From assembly GCF_019429485.1 (NCBI RefSeq), contig NZ_JAHXZN010000001.1, positions 1,178,001 through 1,242,000 on the forward strand: 64,000 nt of DNA, in the 5' to 3' direction. The notes beneath the pieces are model-generated. The model saw only the letters and a program-made list of their open reading frames with translations, made no database searches and was not told where the DNA came from. This DNA is from Sphingomonas citri. Lineage in GTDB: Bacteria; Pseudomonadota; Alphaproteobacteria; Sphingomonadales; Sphingomonadaceae. Made by a program: the position numbers and the translations under genes. This document shows, one piece after another, positions 51,484 to 60,201 of the stretch; the stretch's first letter is position 1, and each line of letters opens with the position of its first letter.

Positions 51484-53786
51484 AACCCGACGCCCAGCGT
51501 CGCGCCGATCGTGCGCGGCTGGATCGGGCTCACCTCGATCGCGCCATTGGGGCGGGTCGGATAGGTCCCGGCAGAGATCAGCCCGCGCGAATCGCCGATG
51601 TTGCGCGCATAGACCGACAGGTCGAACCGCCCCAGCGACACGCCGGCGCGCAGGCTGGCTGTGGTATAGCCGTCGAAGGTGATGCGACGACCGAACAGGT
51701 CGCGATAGGCCGCGTCGAAATTGCCGAGCCGGTCGCTCACCGTCGACACGTCGGCGCCGACATAGGGCCGCGCGCCGTCCCAGTCCCAGCTATATTCGGC
51801 CGACACGTTGGCGTTCCAGGTCGGGGCGAACGGCAGTTGGTCGCCGTCGCGCCCGCCGTTCGAGGTGTCGCCACGCAGCCGCGTGTTGTTGTAGGCGACC
51901 GTGGTGGTGACGGTGAAGCCGCGCGTCGGGCGCAGCGTAGCGGTCGCCTCGACGCCGTAGCTGCGCGCGCCGCGTCCGTTGGCGTCGGCCGAGATCGGGC
52001 CGGCGTCGGTCTGGAAGGTCGCGACGATCAGCGTCTTGTCCCAGTCGAGGTAATAGCCCGACAGGTCGATGCCGAAGGTCCGGTCGGCGGTCTCGGCGCG
52101 GATGCCGGCCTCGTAGCTCATCAGCGTGTCGGCGTCGGTCTGCAGCGGATAGTCGGGACCGGCGCCGGGCGGCACCACGTTGGGGCCACCCGGGCGATAG
52201 CCCTTGGCGACGCGCGCGTAGACCTCGCTGTGCCGCGCGAACTCGTAGCGCGGTGACACCGACCAGGTGAACACGCCCTCCTTCGAGGTCGCGCGGTTCT
52301 GCGACGGACCGTTGAACAGCGCGCCGTCGAGCGTCTGCGTGGTGCGCTGGTCGTTGTGGCTGTAGCGGCCGCCCGCGGTGAGGTCGAATGTGTCGCTGAA
52401 GTGCAGCGTCGCGCTGCCGAAGCCGGCGAACTCCTTGTAGGTCGAGTCGAGCTGCGCCAGCACCAGCCCGTTGAAGCCGGGGATCTCCGGCACCGGCGTG
52501 ACCGGGCGGCCGGTCGCGGTGTCGAAGGGGTAATAGCGCTGGTACAGCTGCCCCGGCTCGCGCGTGTAATAGCCGCCGACCAGCCACTCGAACGTGGCGG
52601 AGCCGTTGGAGGCCAACCGCAGCTCCTGCGTAAATTTCTTCTGCGTCGAGCGGTTTGGATAATAAATGCCGTAGGCGTCGGGCGCGAGACCGTAGATTGC
52701 GGAGGACGCATATTGCGCCAGGGTGATCCCGCCGAGATCGCTGTACGACACGTCGCTGCGGTCGGTAGCGACCTGGCGGCTGTAGCTGGTGACCGAGGTG
52801 AAGCTGGCGAAGCCGAGGTCATAGTCGAGCGTGCCGGTGTACAGACGGTAGCTCACCTCGTTGCGGTCGGGGAAGAGCTGGTAGCGCACCTCGCGCCCGC
52901 CGGTGCTCGCGCCGGTGAACGGGTCGGCGGTGATGGGGCGCAGCGTCGCTGCGTCGGCGTCGAAGGCGTTGCGTGAGTCGACCTCGATGTTCTGCAGCAC
53001 CGCGGTGAGCCGCAGCGACAGCCGGTCGCTCGGCTTAAGCAGCAGCGAGGCGCGGCCGCCATAGCTGCGCGCGCGGTTGACGTCCTCGTCGGCGATGCCG
53101 ATCGCGTCGATATAGCCCGCGGTGCGGCGGTAGAAGCCGCTCGCGCGCAGTGCCACCGCGTCGCCGAGCGGCACGTTGACCAGCGCGTTGCCGTAATAGC
53201 CGGTGCCGCCGTCGCGCACCGTCTCGACGCCGCCCTGCCCGCGCGCCTCCCACTCGCCCAGCTTGGGCGCGACGGTGACATATTTGACCACGCCGCCCAG
53301 TGAGTTGGCGCCATAGAGCGTGCCCTGCGGCCCGCGCAGCACCTCCAGCCGCTCGATGTCGAACGTGTCGAAGTCGCCGGCCAGCGTGGCGCCGTTGGTC
53401 TGGCCGGTGCTCGAGCCGAACGGGGTGTCGTCGAGATAGACCGCGACGGTCGGGCTGGCGCCACCGGCGTTGATGCCGCGCAGCACGACGCGGGTCTGGC
53501 CGGGATTGCCCGACTCGAACGACAGGCCGGGGACCAGCGCGGCATAGTCGGCGATGGTACGTGCCTGGCGCTGCTCCAGCGCCTCGCTTCCCAGCACCGA
53601 CATCGACTGCGGCACGTCGGACAGGAGCTGCTCGCGCTTCTGCGCGGTGACGATGATGTCGCCGACCTGCACGGCCTCGCGCTCGGGCGGCGCGGCTTCT
53701 GGTGACGCCTGCTGCGCCGCCGCCGCCCCGCCGAGGAAGAGCGCCAGCGCGCTCGCGACCGACGCGCTACGACGAATGTTCCTCAT
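51480..53786 (-). CDS. TonB-dependent receptor of the D-peptide island
   Basis: 768 residues. Signal peptide (RRSASVASALALFLGGAAAAQQ). Plug: DIIVTAQKREQLLSDVPQSMSVL, TRVVLRGINAGGA, AVYLDDTPFG and DIERLEVLRGPQGTLYGANSLGGVVKYVTVAP. The barrel ends GATLGVGF (terminal Phe). The ERLEVLRGPQGTLYG subclass is common in sphingomonads. Its position between DgcN and the POT peptide transporter suggests import of peptides or muropeptides. Its own promoter carries a perfect 10-bp inverted repeat. Confidence 0.92.
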   Translation of the reverse strand: MRNIRRSASVASALALFLGGAAAAQQASPEAAPPEREAVQVGDIIVTAQKREQLLSDVPQSMSVLGSEALEQRQARTIADYAALVPGLSFESGNPGQTRVVLRGINAGGASPTVAVYLDDTPFGSSTGQTNGATLAGDFDTFDIERLEVLRGPQGTLYGANSLGGVVKYVTVAPKLGEWEARGQGGVETVRDGGTGYYGNALVNVPLGDAVALRASGFYRRTAGYIDAIGIADEDVNRARSYGGRASLLLKPSDRLSLRLTAVLQNIEVDSRNAFDADAATLRPITADPFTGASTGGREVRYQLFPDRNEVSYRLYTGTLDYDLGFASFTSVTSYSRQVATDRSDVSYSDLGGITLAQYASSAIYGLAPDAYGIYYPNRSTQKKFTQELRLASNGSATFEWLVGGYYTREPGQLYQRYYPFDTATGRPVTPVPEIPGFNGLVLAQLDSTYKEFAGFGSATLHFSDTFDLTAGGRYSHNDQRTTQTLDGALFNGPSQNRATSKEGVFTWSVSPRYEFARHSEVYARVAKGYRPGGPNVVPPGAGPDYPLQTDADTLMSYEAGIRAETADRTFGIDLSGYYLDWDKTLIVATFQTDAGPISADANGRGARSYGVEATATLRPTRGFTVTTTVAYNNTRLRGDTSNGGRDGDQLPFAPTWNANVSAEYSWDWDGARPYVGADVSTVSDRLGNFDAAYRDLFGRRITFDGYTTASLRAGVSLGRFDLSVYARNIGDSRGLISAGTYPTRPNGAIEVSPIQPRTIGATLGVGF

Positions 53787-53805
53787 CGCTTCCCCCTCGA
53801 TGTTG

Positions 53806-53833
53806 CCAATCAGGATGCTAGTGTCCTGATTGG
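53806..53833. promoter_or_regulatory. candidate operator upstream of the TonB receptor (10-8-10 inverted repeat)
   Basis: CCAATCAGGA and TCCTGATTGG are exact complements separated by 8 bases (centres 18 nt apart). The site ends 19 nt before the receptor start. The core ATCAGGA/TCCTGAT is also the palindrome at 58147-58158, before the XRE-cupin regulator gene. Confidence 0.75.
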
Positions 53834-53851
53834 AGAATAGTCAACCGGAAA

Positions 53852-55123
53852 TCAGCGCCGTTCGCCGACCCTGATCACCGCGATAGACGCCGGATCGATC
53901 GCCGCCAGCAGCGCCGCGGCGAGCGCGGCCAGCCCGGCGAGCAGCAGGAAGAAGGCGCCGTGCCCCAGCGCGGTCCAGGCGGTGCCGACCAGCCCGGCGG
54001 CTAGGCTGCCCGCGAAGGTGGCGAGGTACCAGGCCGCCACGGTGGTGGCGCCCATCCCCGCGGGCGCGAGCCGCGCGAACAGCCCCAGACCGGTCGGCAG
54101 GATGTGCAGCTCTCCCACCGTTAGCAAAGCGAAGAACAGCGCGAGCCACAGCCAGTGCGAGGCGCCGCCGCGCGCCGCCAGCGCGGCGAGCAGGAGATAG
54201 GCGCCCGCGACGATCAGCGCGCCCACCGCCATGCGCCGCACCGGCCGCTCCGCGCCGCCGCGCTCGGCGCGGCGCCGCCAGCGCGCCAGCAGCGGCGGGG
54301 TCATCGCCATCACGAACAGCGGGTTGAGTGACTGAAACCAGGTCATCGGTACGATCGCATCGCCGGCGCGCCGATCGACCCCGCTGTCGGCCCACAGCGC
54401 CACGGTGTTGCCGACCTGCTCATAGGCGGCGCGGAAGACGGTGACGCACAGCGCCACCGCGACGAGCAGCAGCGCCGCCTCGCGCGTGAAGCGGCCGCGC
54501 GGCGCGGCGTGGCGCGCCGGCGCGGCGCGCGCGGAGGCGGGCAGGTAGCGCTGACCCCACAGGTAGATGCCCAGCCCCGCCACCATGCCGACCCCGGCCG
54601 CGCCGAAGCCGTAATGCCAGCCGTACAGCTCGCCCAAAGTTCCGCACAGCAGCGGCGCGAGGAAGCCGCCGATGTTCACGCCGACGTAATAGACGTTGTA
54701 CGCCCAGCCGACGCGCGGGTCGCCGGGCGTGTAGAGGTCGTCGATCTGGCTCGGCAGGCTCGGCAGGAACAGCCCGTTGCCCAGCGCGATCGTCACCAAG
54801 GCGACGTAGAAGAGCGGCTCGAACGCCATCATGAAATGGCCCAGCGCCATGATCGATCCGCCCAGCACGATCGCGCGCCGCTTGCCGAGCAGCCGGTCCG
54901 CGATCACGCCGCCGAGGATTGGGGTGAAATAGGCGCAGGCGGTATAGGCGCCGTAGATCAGCGAGGCCTGTGCCTGCCCCATCATCAGCTGCTTGGTCAT
55001 GTAATAGACCAGCAGCGCGCGCATCCCGTAGTAGGAGAATTGCTCCCACATGTTGGTGAGGAACAGCACCGTCAGCCCGCGCGGCTGACCGAACCAGGTC
55101 GGCGCGGGCGGCGCGGCGCTCAC
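53852..55123 (-). CDS. POT/MFS family peptide transporter
   Basis: 423 residues, 12-13 helices, proton-dependent oligopeptide transporter type. The first helix has LFLTNMWEQFSYYGMRALLVYYM (cf. ExxERFxYYG). GGVIADRLLGKRRAIVLGG is the loop-2 motif and YNVYYVGVNIGGFLAPLLCGTLGE the PTR2-like motif. Imports di- and tripeptides. The GTG start overlaps the epimerase stop (GTGA) with a GGAGG site ten bases upstream; the ATG three codons earlier has GGAGG only one base away and is less likely. Confidence 0.9.
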   Translation of the reverse strand: MSAAPPAPTWFGQPRGLTVLFLTNMWEQFSYYGMRALLVYYMTKQLMMGQAQASLIYGAYTACAYFTPILGGVIADRLLGKRRAIVLGGSIMALGHFMMAFEPLFYVALVTIALGNGLFLPSLPSQIDDLYTPGDPRVGWAYNVYYVGVNIGGFLAPLLCGTLGELYGWHYGFGAAGVGMVAGLGIYLWGQRYLPASARAAPARHAAPRGRFTREAALLLVAVALCVTVFRAAYEQVGNTVALWADSGVDRRAGDAIVPMTWFQSLNPLFVMAMTPPLLARWRRRAERGGAERPVRRMAVGALIVAGAYLLLAALAARGGASHWLWLALFFALLTVGELHILPTGLGLFARLAPAGMGATTVAAWYLATFAGSLAAGLVGTAWTALGHGAFFLLLAGLAALAAALLAAIDPASIAVIRVGERR

Positions 55124-56109
55124 CCGCCCCATACCTCCGCGCCGGCGTAGAGCAGGCCGTCGTCGTAGCGCACGCCCGGCGCGCGGTCCTCGGCGAGGAA
55201 GGTGGGGCCGTCGAGGTCGACCAGGTCGGCGAGCTGGCCCAGCACGAAGCCTGGCGCGGTGGCGAGGCTGGTGCCGATCATCGTCCCCACCATCACGCCC
55301 AGCCCGCGCCGGCGCGCCTCGGCGGCCATCAGCAGCCCCTCGGTGAGCCCGCCGCACTTGTCGAGCTTGATGTTGACCACGTCGAAGCGCCCGACCGCGC
55401 CGGCCACGTCATCGAGCGTCAGCAGGCTCTCGTCCCCGGCGATCGCGATGGCGGAGCGGTAGCCGTCGAGCGCAGCCTCGGCGCCGCGCGCGAGTGGCTG
55501 CTCGAGCAGCGACACGCGGTGCGGCAGCAGCCCCTCGACCAGCGCGTCGAGCTCTTTGCGTGCAAAGCCCTGGTTGCCGTCCACGCCGAGCCACACGTCG
55601 GGGCGTGCTTCCCGGATCGCGGCGACCCTCGCGAGATCCAGCGCCAGCTCGCCGGTCAGCTTCACCTTGATCGAGCGCGCCCGTGCATAGCCGCGCGCCA
55701 CCGCCGCCATCGCATCGGGCGTGTCGGCGCTGACGGTGAAGGTGGTGACGATCGGGCGCGGCGGCTCGCTGAGCCCGGCGAGCCGCCACACCGGCGTGCC
55801 GCTGCGCCGCGCCTCCAGCTCCCACAGGGCCGCGTCGACAGCGTTGCGCGCGCCGCCAGCCGGCATCAGCGCGCGCAGCTGCTCGCGTGTCGGCCCCGCC
55901 TCGACTGCCGTGCGGGCCGTCTCGACGTCCGCCAGCATCTTGGCGAGATCGTCGCCGAGGTAATAGGCGCCGGCGCCCTCACCGCGTCCCCGGTGGGTAC
56001 CGTCGTCGAGCGTGACGACCAGCACCTCGGCGGTCTCGAAGACATAGCCCGAGATGCGGAAAGGCTGCGCCAGCCGCAGCGTCGCGGTCTCGGTGGAGAG
56101 CCGCAGCAT
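55120..56109 (-). CDS. dgcA: DgcA / dipeptide epimerase-type enolase superfamily enzyme
   Basis: 329 residues, muconate-lactonising/dipeptide-epimerase subgroup. The capping domain (1-100) precedes the barrel with KxK (SIKVKLTG), metal ligands in WLGVDGNQ, LLEQPL and IAGDES, and NIKLDKCGGLTEGL with the second catalytic Lys. The family includes L-Ala-D/L-Glu epimerase and N-acetyl-D-glutamate racemase DgcA. DgcN in the cluster favours DgcA; the M19 dipeptidase equally allows a dipeptide epimerase. Its start is coupled (TGATG) to serine hydrolase paralogue B. Confidence 0.85.
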   Translation of the reverse strand: MLRLSTETATLRLAQPFRISGYVFETAEVLVVTLDDGTHRGRGEGAGAYYLGDDLAKMLADVETARTAVEAGPTREQLRALMPAGGARNAVDAALWELEARRSGTPVWRLAGLSEPPRPIVTTFTVSADTPDAMAAVARGYARARSIKVKLTGELALDLARVAAIREARPDVWLGVDGNQGFARKELDALVEGLLPHRVSLLEQPLARGAEAALDGYRSAIAIAGDESLLTLDDVAGAVGRFDVVNIKLDKCGGLTEGLLMAAEARRRGLGVMVGTMIGTSLATAPGFVLGQLADLVDLDGPTFLAEDRAPGVRYDDGLLYAGAEVWGG

Positions 56110-58109
56110 CAGTAATGCACCGTGAGCGCGAGCAGGTGGAACACCACGGCGACCCACAGCACCACCAAGGTAGCGAGCAGCAGCAGCACCGCCCACAGCT
56201 TGCGCGTCCACGGCCGGTCGCCGCGGAGGGTCACCACCGCATTCCAGCCCGCGATTCCGACCGCTCCGACGAACACGACGATGCTCGCGAGCTGCAGCAG
56301 CGTGAGCGAGGCGTCGCTCGGCGCGCTGTCGCCGAACAGCACCGAGATCAGCCAGAACCAGCCGCCCAGCACCAGCAGCACCGCCAGCGCCATCACGCGC
56401 GTCGCGCGCGCCGCGCGCAGCGGCACGCCGGCGAGCGGCGCGACGGCCTGATAGCGCCGCCGCAGGTACCAGTTCGCGGGCCAGAACAGCGTGGTCAGCA
56501 GCAGCACCGCGAGGCTGGCGTAGAGCGCGGGCAGCAGCCAGGCGGCGTCGCGGTAGGCCGGCACGCGATCCCACACCATGAAAGGCGAGACCAGGTCGAA
56601 GCTCCACCGCACCGGCTGCCCGTCGACCAGCTGCGCCGCGAGCCGGTCGTGCCCGGCGGGATCACGCCAGACATAGGGCGCCACCTCGACCCAGGTGACC
56701 GGCACGCCGTTGGCGCCCTTCAGCGAAGGGATGATCAGCCGCCCCTGCGCGTCGGCGCCGACCTCGGCCTGGCCGAAGAGGTTGGCGATATCGACGAAAT
56801 TGGTGAAGGACGAGCGGCTCACCTGCCAGTGGCCGGCGAGCGCCGCGGCATGCCGGCGCGCGGTGGCCGCGTCGACCCGGCCGGCCGGCAGCGTCGCGCC
56901 GGGGAAATAGCGGTCGGCGAAGTCCTGGAACAGCTGCCCGCGGGCGACATGCGCCGCACCGTCGCGCCCGGCGGAGTTGAACGAGACGTACAGCCCGGTG
57001 CGCTCCGCCAGGAACAGGTGGAGCGAGGTGTGCATCTGGTTGGTGTCGCCCAGGTGCGCGATCACGCGGCGGCCGTTGATGTTGGTCTCGAAGAAACCCA
57101 GCTCCATGCGGTTGAGCGGCGGGATCAGCGAGCGCGGGTTCACCTTGCCGGGCGGGCTGTCGTGCATCAGCGCCGCGGTCTCTGGACTCAGCACGCCGCG
57201 CCCGCCGTCGAGGTGCGCGATCATGAACTTGGCCATGTCGAGCCCCGAGGCGGAGAGCGACCCCGCGGGGCCGGGCACGACGATCTCGAACGGCTTGGGA
57301 TCGCCCGAGCCCAGCGGATAGCCCTGCGCCATCAGTCCGCGCAGCCGCGGCGGCAGCGGCTGGCGAAAGCTCGCCGTGCGCATGTCGAGCGGCCGAAAGA
57401 TGCGCTGCTCGACATAATCGTCGAACGGCATGCCGCTGACGCGCTCGACGATATAGCCCGCCAGCGTCGTCGCCCAGTTCGAATAGGCTGGGGTCGTGCC
57501 CGGCGCGTAGACGCGCGCGGGGACGTGCCGCTTGAGGTAGGCGCCGATCGGCTCGACGTCGCGCGCGTCATAGGTGATCAGCTTCTTGTTCGCCTCCTCG
57601 AACCCGGCGGTGTGGGTCATGATCTGGCGCAGCGTGATCGGCTGGCCGCGATAGGCGGGGATGCTGAAATCGAGGTAGCGGTTGACGTCGGCGTCGAGGT
57701 CGAGCCTGCCCGCCTCGACCTGCTGCATCACCGCGGTCCAGGTGACCAGCTTCGACACCGAACCGGGGCGGAACAGGGTCAGGTTCGGGTCGACCGGGCG
57801 GCGCTTCGCCACGTCGGCATAGCCGTAGCCGCGCGCCGCGATCACCTGGCCGTCGCGCACCACCGTCACCACCGCGCCCGCGATGTCGCCGCTGTGAAGC
57901 GCGTATGGCATGTAGCCGTCGAGCCAGGCAGTCACGTCCTCGCCGGTGAGCGCGCGACCGCTCATGGGCGAAGCGGAGGCGGTGGGCGCAGCCGGCTGCG
58001 CCACCGTCGGTGCGCCTGGCTTCACCGGCGCCTGTGCTGGCGCGAGCGCGGCGATCGCCGCCGCGCCGATCGCCGCCGACAGCCACGCGAGCATCCGTCC
58101 CGTCCCCAT
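56109..58109 (-). CDS. beta-lactamase-fold serine hydrolase with C-terminal membrane domain (paralogue B)
   Basis: 666 residues. Same plan as the 45794 gene: signal peptide, Pro-rich linker, WLDGYMPYALHSGDIAGAVV, SxxK in GSVSKLVTW, YSN in AYSNWATTLAGYIV, HLG in VIAHLGDTNQMH, and a C-terminal membrane region (LYASLAVLLLTTLFWPANW; LVLGGWFWLISVLFG; LLLLATLVVLWVAVV). N-terminal half very similar to paralogue A. First gene of the unit epimerase-POT. The ATG at 58109 could also be the one five codons in. Confidence 0.88.
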   Translation of the reverse strand: MGTGRMLAWLSAAIGAAAIAALAPAQAPVKPGAPTVAQPAAPTASASPMSGRALTGEDVTAWLDGYMPYALHSGDIAGAVVTVVRDGQVIAARGYGYADVAKRRPVDPNLTLFRPGSVSKLVTWTAVMQQVEAGRLDLDADVNRYLDFSIPAYRGQPITLRQIMTHTAGFEEANKKLITYDARDVEPIGAYLKRHVPARVYAPGTTPAYSNWATTLAGYIVERVSGMPFDDYVEQRIFRPLDMRTASFRQPLPPRLRGLMAQGYPLGSGDPKPFEIVVPGPAGSLSASGLDMAKFMIAHLDGGRGVLSPETAALMHDSPPGKVNPRSLIPPLNRMELGFFETNINGRRVIAHLGDTNQMHTSLHLFLAERTGLYVSFNSAGRDGAAHVARGQLFQDFADRYFPGATLPAGRVDAATARRHAAALAGHWQVSRSSFTNFVDIANLFGQAEVGADAQGRLIIPSLKGANGVPVTWVEVAPYVWRDPAGHDRLAAQLVDGQPVRWSFDLVSPFMVWDRVPAYRDAAWLLPALYASLAVLLLTTLFWPANWYLRRRYQAVAPLAGVPLRAARATRVMALAVLLVLGGWFWLISVLFGDSAPSDASLTLLQLASIVVFVGAVGIAGWNAVVTLRGDRPWTRKLWAVLLLLATLVVLWVAVVFHLLALTVHY

Positions 58110-58129
58110 TGCCGCCGTCTCCGCTTGTC

Positions 58130-58175
58130 GTTATCCTCAGGTAACATCCTGATCAGGACAAGGTTATCCTGTTTA
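58130..58175. promoter_or_regulatory. divergent promoter region with repeated ATCCT sites and palindrome
   Basis: The region between the serine hydrolase and the regulator contains the perfect 12-bp palindrome TCCTGATCAGGA at 58147-58158, flanked by two GTTATCCT direct repeats (58130 and 58163, 33 nt apart, about three helical turns). The same half-site (ATCAGGA) makes up the inverted repeat at 53806-53833. Probable binding region of the adjacent XRE-cupin protein. Confidence 0.7.
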
Positions 58176-58209
58176 GGCGCTTCGTCAATGGCCTCATGGA
58201 GGACGCGTT

Positions 58210-58899
58210 TTGCCGACATCGCCCCCGACCCTGGGCGCGCTCCTCAAGGGGCTCCGCGCGCGCGAGGGCTGGACGCTCAAGGAGATGAGCGCCAAGTCCG
58301 GCATCCCGGTATCGACCCTCTCCAAGATCGAGCACGACCGGCTGACGCTGACCTATGACAAGTTGCAGGCCCTCGCCCGGCGGCTCGGCATGCGCATGAC
58401 CGACCTGTTCGCCGAGGAGAGCGAGGAGGCGGCGCAGCCAGTCACCGCGCGACGCAGCCTCGGCGACGTGGCGCATTCCGTGCGGGTAGAGACGCCCAAC
58501 TACGACTATTATTACCTCTGCACCGAGCTGCGGCGAAAACGCATGATCCCGGTCGTCACCAAGATCCGCGCGCGCTCGGCCGAGCAGTTCGGCGAGCTGG
58601 TGCGCCACTCCGGCGAGGAGTTCCTCTACGTGCTGAGCGGGCGGGTGGAAGTGCAGACCGAATTCTACGATCCGGTCTCGCTCGAGCCGGGACAGGCAAT
58701 CTACATCGACTCGAGCATGGGCCACGCCTATCTCGCCGCGACGGGTTGCGAGGAGGCCGAAGTGCTGGCGGTGATGTCGAGCGCCGAGGAGGAACTGATG
58801 GAATCATTGCTGACGCTCCACCACGGCCAGCGCGGCGCCGGCGCCGAGAATGAGAACGACGCGCCCGCGTCGCCGCGCCGTCGCGGAGGCGCCCGATGA
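58210..58899 (+). CDS. XRE family regulator with C-terminal cupin domain
   Basis: 229 residues. HTH_3 domain at about 8-65 (LGALLKGLRAREGWTLKEMSAKSGIPVSTLSKIEHDR). Cupin_2 domain at about 125-195 (GEEFLYVLSGRVEVQTEFYDPVSLEPGQAIYIDSSMGHAYLA). The family represses or activates catabolic operons in response to a small ligand. The TTG start follows GGAGG by seven bases; no in-frame ATG competes. Its gene overlaps the M19 dipeptidase by ATGA and is divergent from the hydrolase-epimerase-POT unit. Confidence 0.92.
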   Translation: MPTSPPTLGALLKGLRAREGWTLKEMSAKSGIPVSTLSKIEHDRLTLTYDKLQALARRLGMRMTDLFAEESEEAAQPVTARRSLGDVAHSVRVETPNYDYYYLCTELRRKRMIPVVTKIRARSAEQFGELVRHSGEEFLYVLSGRVEVQTEFYDPVSLEPGQAIYIDSSMGHAYLAATGCEEAEVLAVMSSAEEELMESLLTLHHGQRGAGAENENDAPASPRRRGGAR

Positions 58900-60125
58900 G
58901 GGCCGCTCTGCTCGCCGCCGCGACGTTGCTCGCCGCCACGCCCGCCGCTGCGCAGGACTATGCCGCCCGCGTCGCGCGCGTGCTCAAGGCCACGCCGCTG
59001 ATCGACGGCCACAACGACTGGCCCGAGGCGCTGCGCGAGCGCGAGGGCGAGAAGCGCTGGACCATGGATCTGCGCGACCTTGGCGCGAGCGACCCTGCCT
59101 ACAACACCGATATCGCCCGGCTGCGGCGCGGGCTGGTCGGCGGCCAGTTCTGGTCGGTGTGGGTCTCGCCCGACCTGGCCGGCAAGGAGCAGGTGGAGCA
59201 GACGCTCGAACAGATCGACCTCGTGCGCTCGCTCGCCGAACGCTACCCTGACACGTTCGCGCTGGCGCGCACCGCCGACGACGTGCGGCGCGCGCACGCC
59301 GCGGGGCGGATCGCCTGCCTCATCGGCGTGGAAGGCGGCGGACAGATCGACGGCAACCTCTCGGTGCTGCGCGCCTATGCCGCGCTGGGTGCGGGCTATC
59401 TCACCCTCACCCACTCTCGTACGATCGACTGGGCCGACTCCGCCACCGACGATCCGCGCCATGACGGCCTCACCGACTTCGGACGCAAGGTGGTGCTCGA
59501 GCTCAACCGACTCGGCATGCTGGTCGACCTGTCGCATGTCAGCGAGAAGGTGATGCGCGACGCGCTGGCGGTGACGCGCGCGCCGGTGATCTTCTCGCAT
59601 TCGGGCGCGCGCGCGATCAACGACCACCCGCGCAACGTGTCGGACGATGTGCTGCGGCTGGTCGCGCGCAACGGCGGTGTGGTGATGGTCGACTATGCGC
59701 CCGGCTATGTCGCCGACGCCTACCGCCGCTGGTCCGCCGACTCGCTGGCCGAGAAGGCGCGGCTCAACTCGCCGCCGTACAATGGCCTGGACATCGGCCA
59801 GCCGGACAAGGCCGCGGCCGACTACGCTACCTGGCTCCGCGCGCACCCTGCCCCGACGGTGACGCTGGCGCAGGTGGCGGATCATATCGACCATGTGGCC
59901 AAGGTGGCGGGGGTCGACCACGTCGGGCTGGGGTCCGACTTCGACGGCGTCGGCGCGACCTTGCCGAAGGGACTCGGCGACGTGTCGACCTATCCCGCGC
60001 TGCTCGCCGAGATGATGCGCCGCGGCTGGTCCGACGCGGACGTCGCCAAGCTGGCAGGCGGCAACGTGCTGCGCGTGATGGAAGGGGCCGAGCGGGTCAA
60101 GGCGGAGCTCACGTCGCGGCAGTGA
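58896..60125 (+). CDS. M19 family membrane-type dipeptidase
   Basis: Secreted zinc dipeptidase, 409 residues. Signal peptide (MRAALLAAATLLAATPAAAQ). Metal site: LIDGHNDW (H39, D41), IGVEGGG, VDLSHVSEK, FSHSGARAINDHPRN and GLGSDFDGVG. M19 enzymes cleave dipeptides, including those with a D-residue at the C-terminal side, e.g. L-Ala-D-Glu type. It is co-transcribed with the regulator (ATGA) and fits release of D-amino acids in the periplasm. Confidence 0.93.
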   Translation: MRAALLAAATLLAATPAAAQDYAARVARVLKATPLIDGHNDWPEALREREGEKRWTMDLRDLGASDPAYNTDIARLRRGLVGGQFWSVWVSPDLAGKEQVEQTLEQIDLVRSLAERYPDTFALARTADDVRRAHAAGRIACLIGVEGGGQIDGNLSVLRAYAALGAGYLTLTHSRTIDWADSATDDPRHDGLTDFGRKVVLELNRLGMLVDLSHVSEKVMRDALAVTRAPVIFSHSGARAINDHPRNVSDDVLRLVARNGGVVMVDYAPGYVADAYRRWSADSLAEKARLNSPPYNGLDIGQPDKAAADYATWLRAHPAPTVTLAQVADHIDHVAKVAGVDHVGLGSDFDGVGATLPKGLGDVSTYPALLAEMMRRGWSDADVAKLAGGNVLRVMEGAERVKAELTSRQ

Positions 60126-60158
60126 CCGGGTCGGCGGGACGCAACGTGGTTCACGCCC

Positions 60159-60194
60159 GACGGGCCGGTGCGCGCGAAACCGCGCCGGCCCGTC
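60159..60194. terminator. hairpin between dipeptidase and TonB receptor (convergent)
   Basis: The 10-bp stem GACGGGCCGG / CCGGCCCGTC, with an inner CGCG/CGCG pairing, lies between two converging genes. No strong T-tract, so it may be a bidirectional barrier. Confidence 0.5.
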
Positions 60195-60201
60195 GTCGCG
60201 C

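Noticed and set aside
56115..58358. 747-codon plus-strand frame antisense to serine hydrolase B
   Set aside because: Composition of an antisense shadow (Arg/His/Gln/Asp-rich). The minus strand has SxxK, YSN and HxG motifs.
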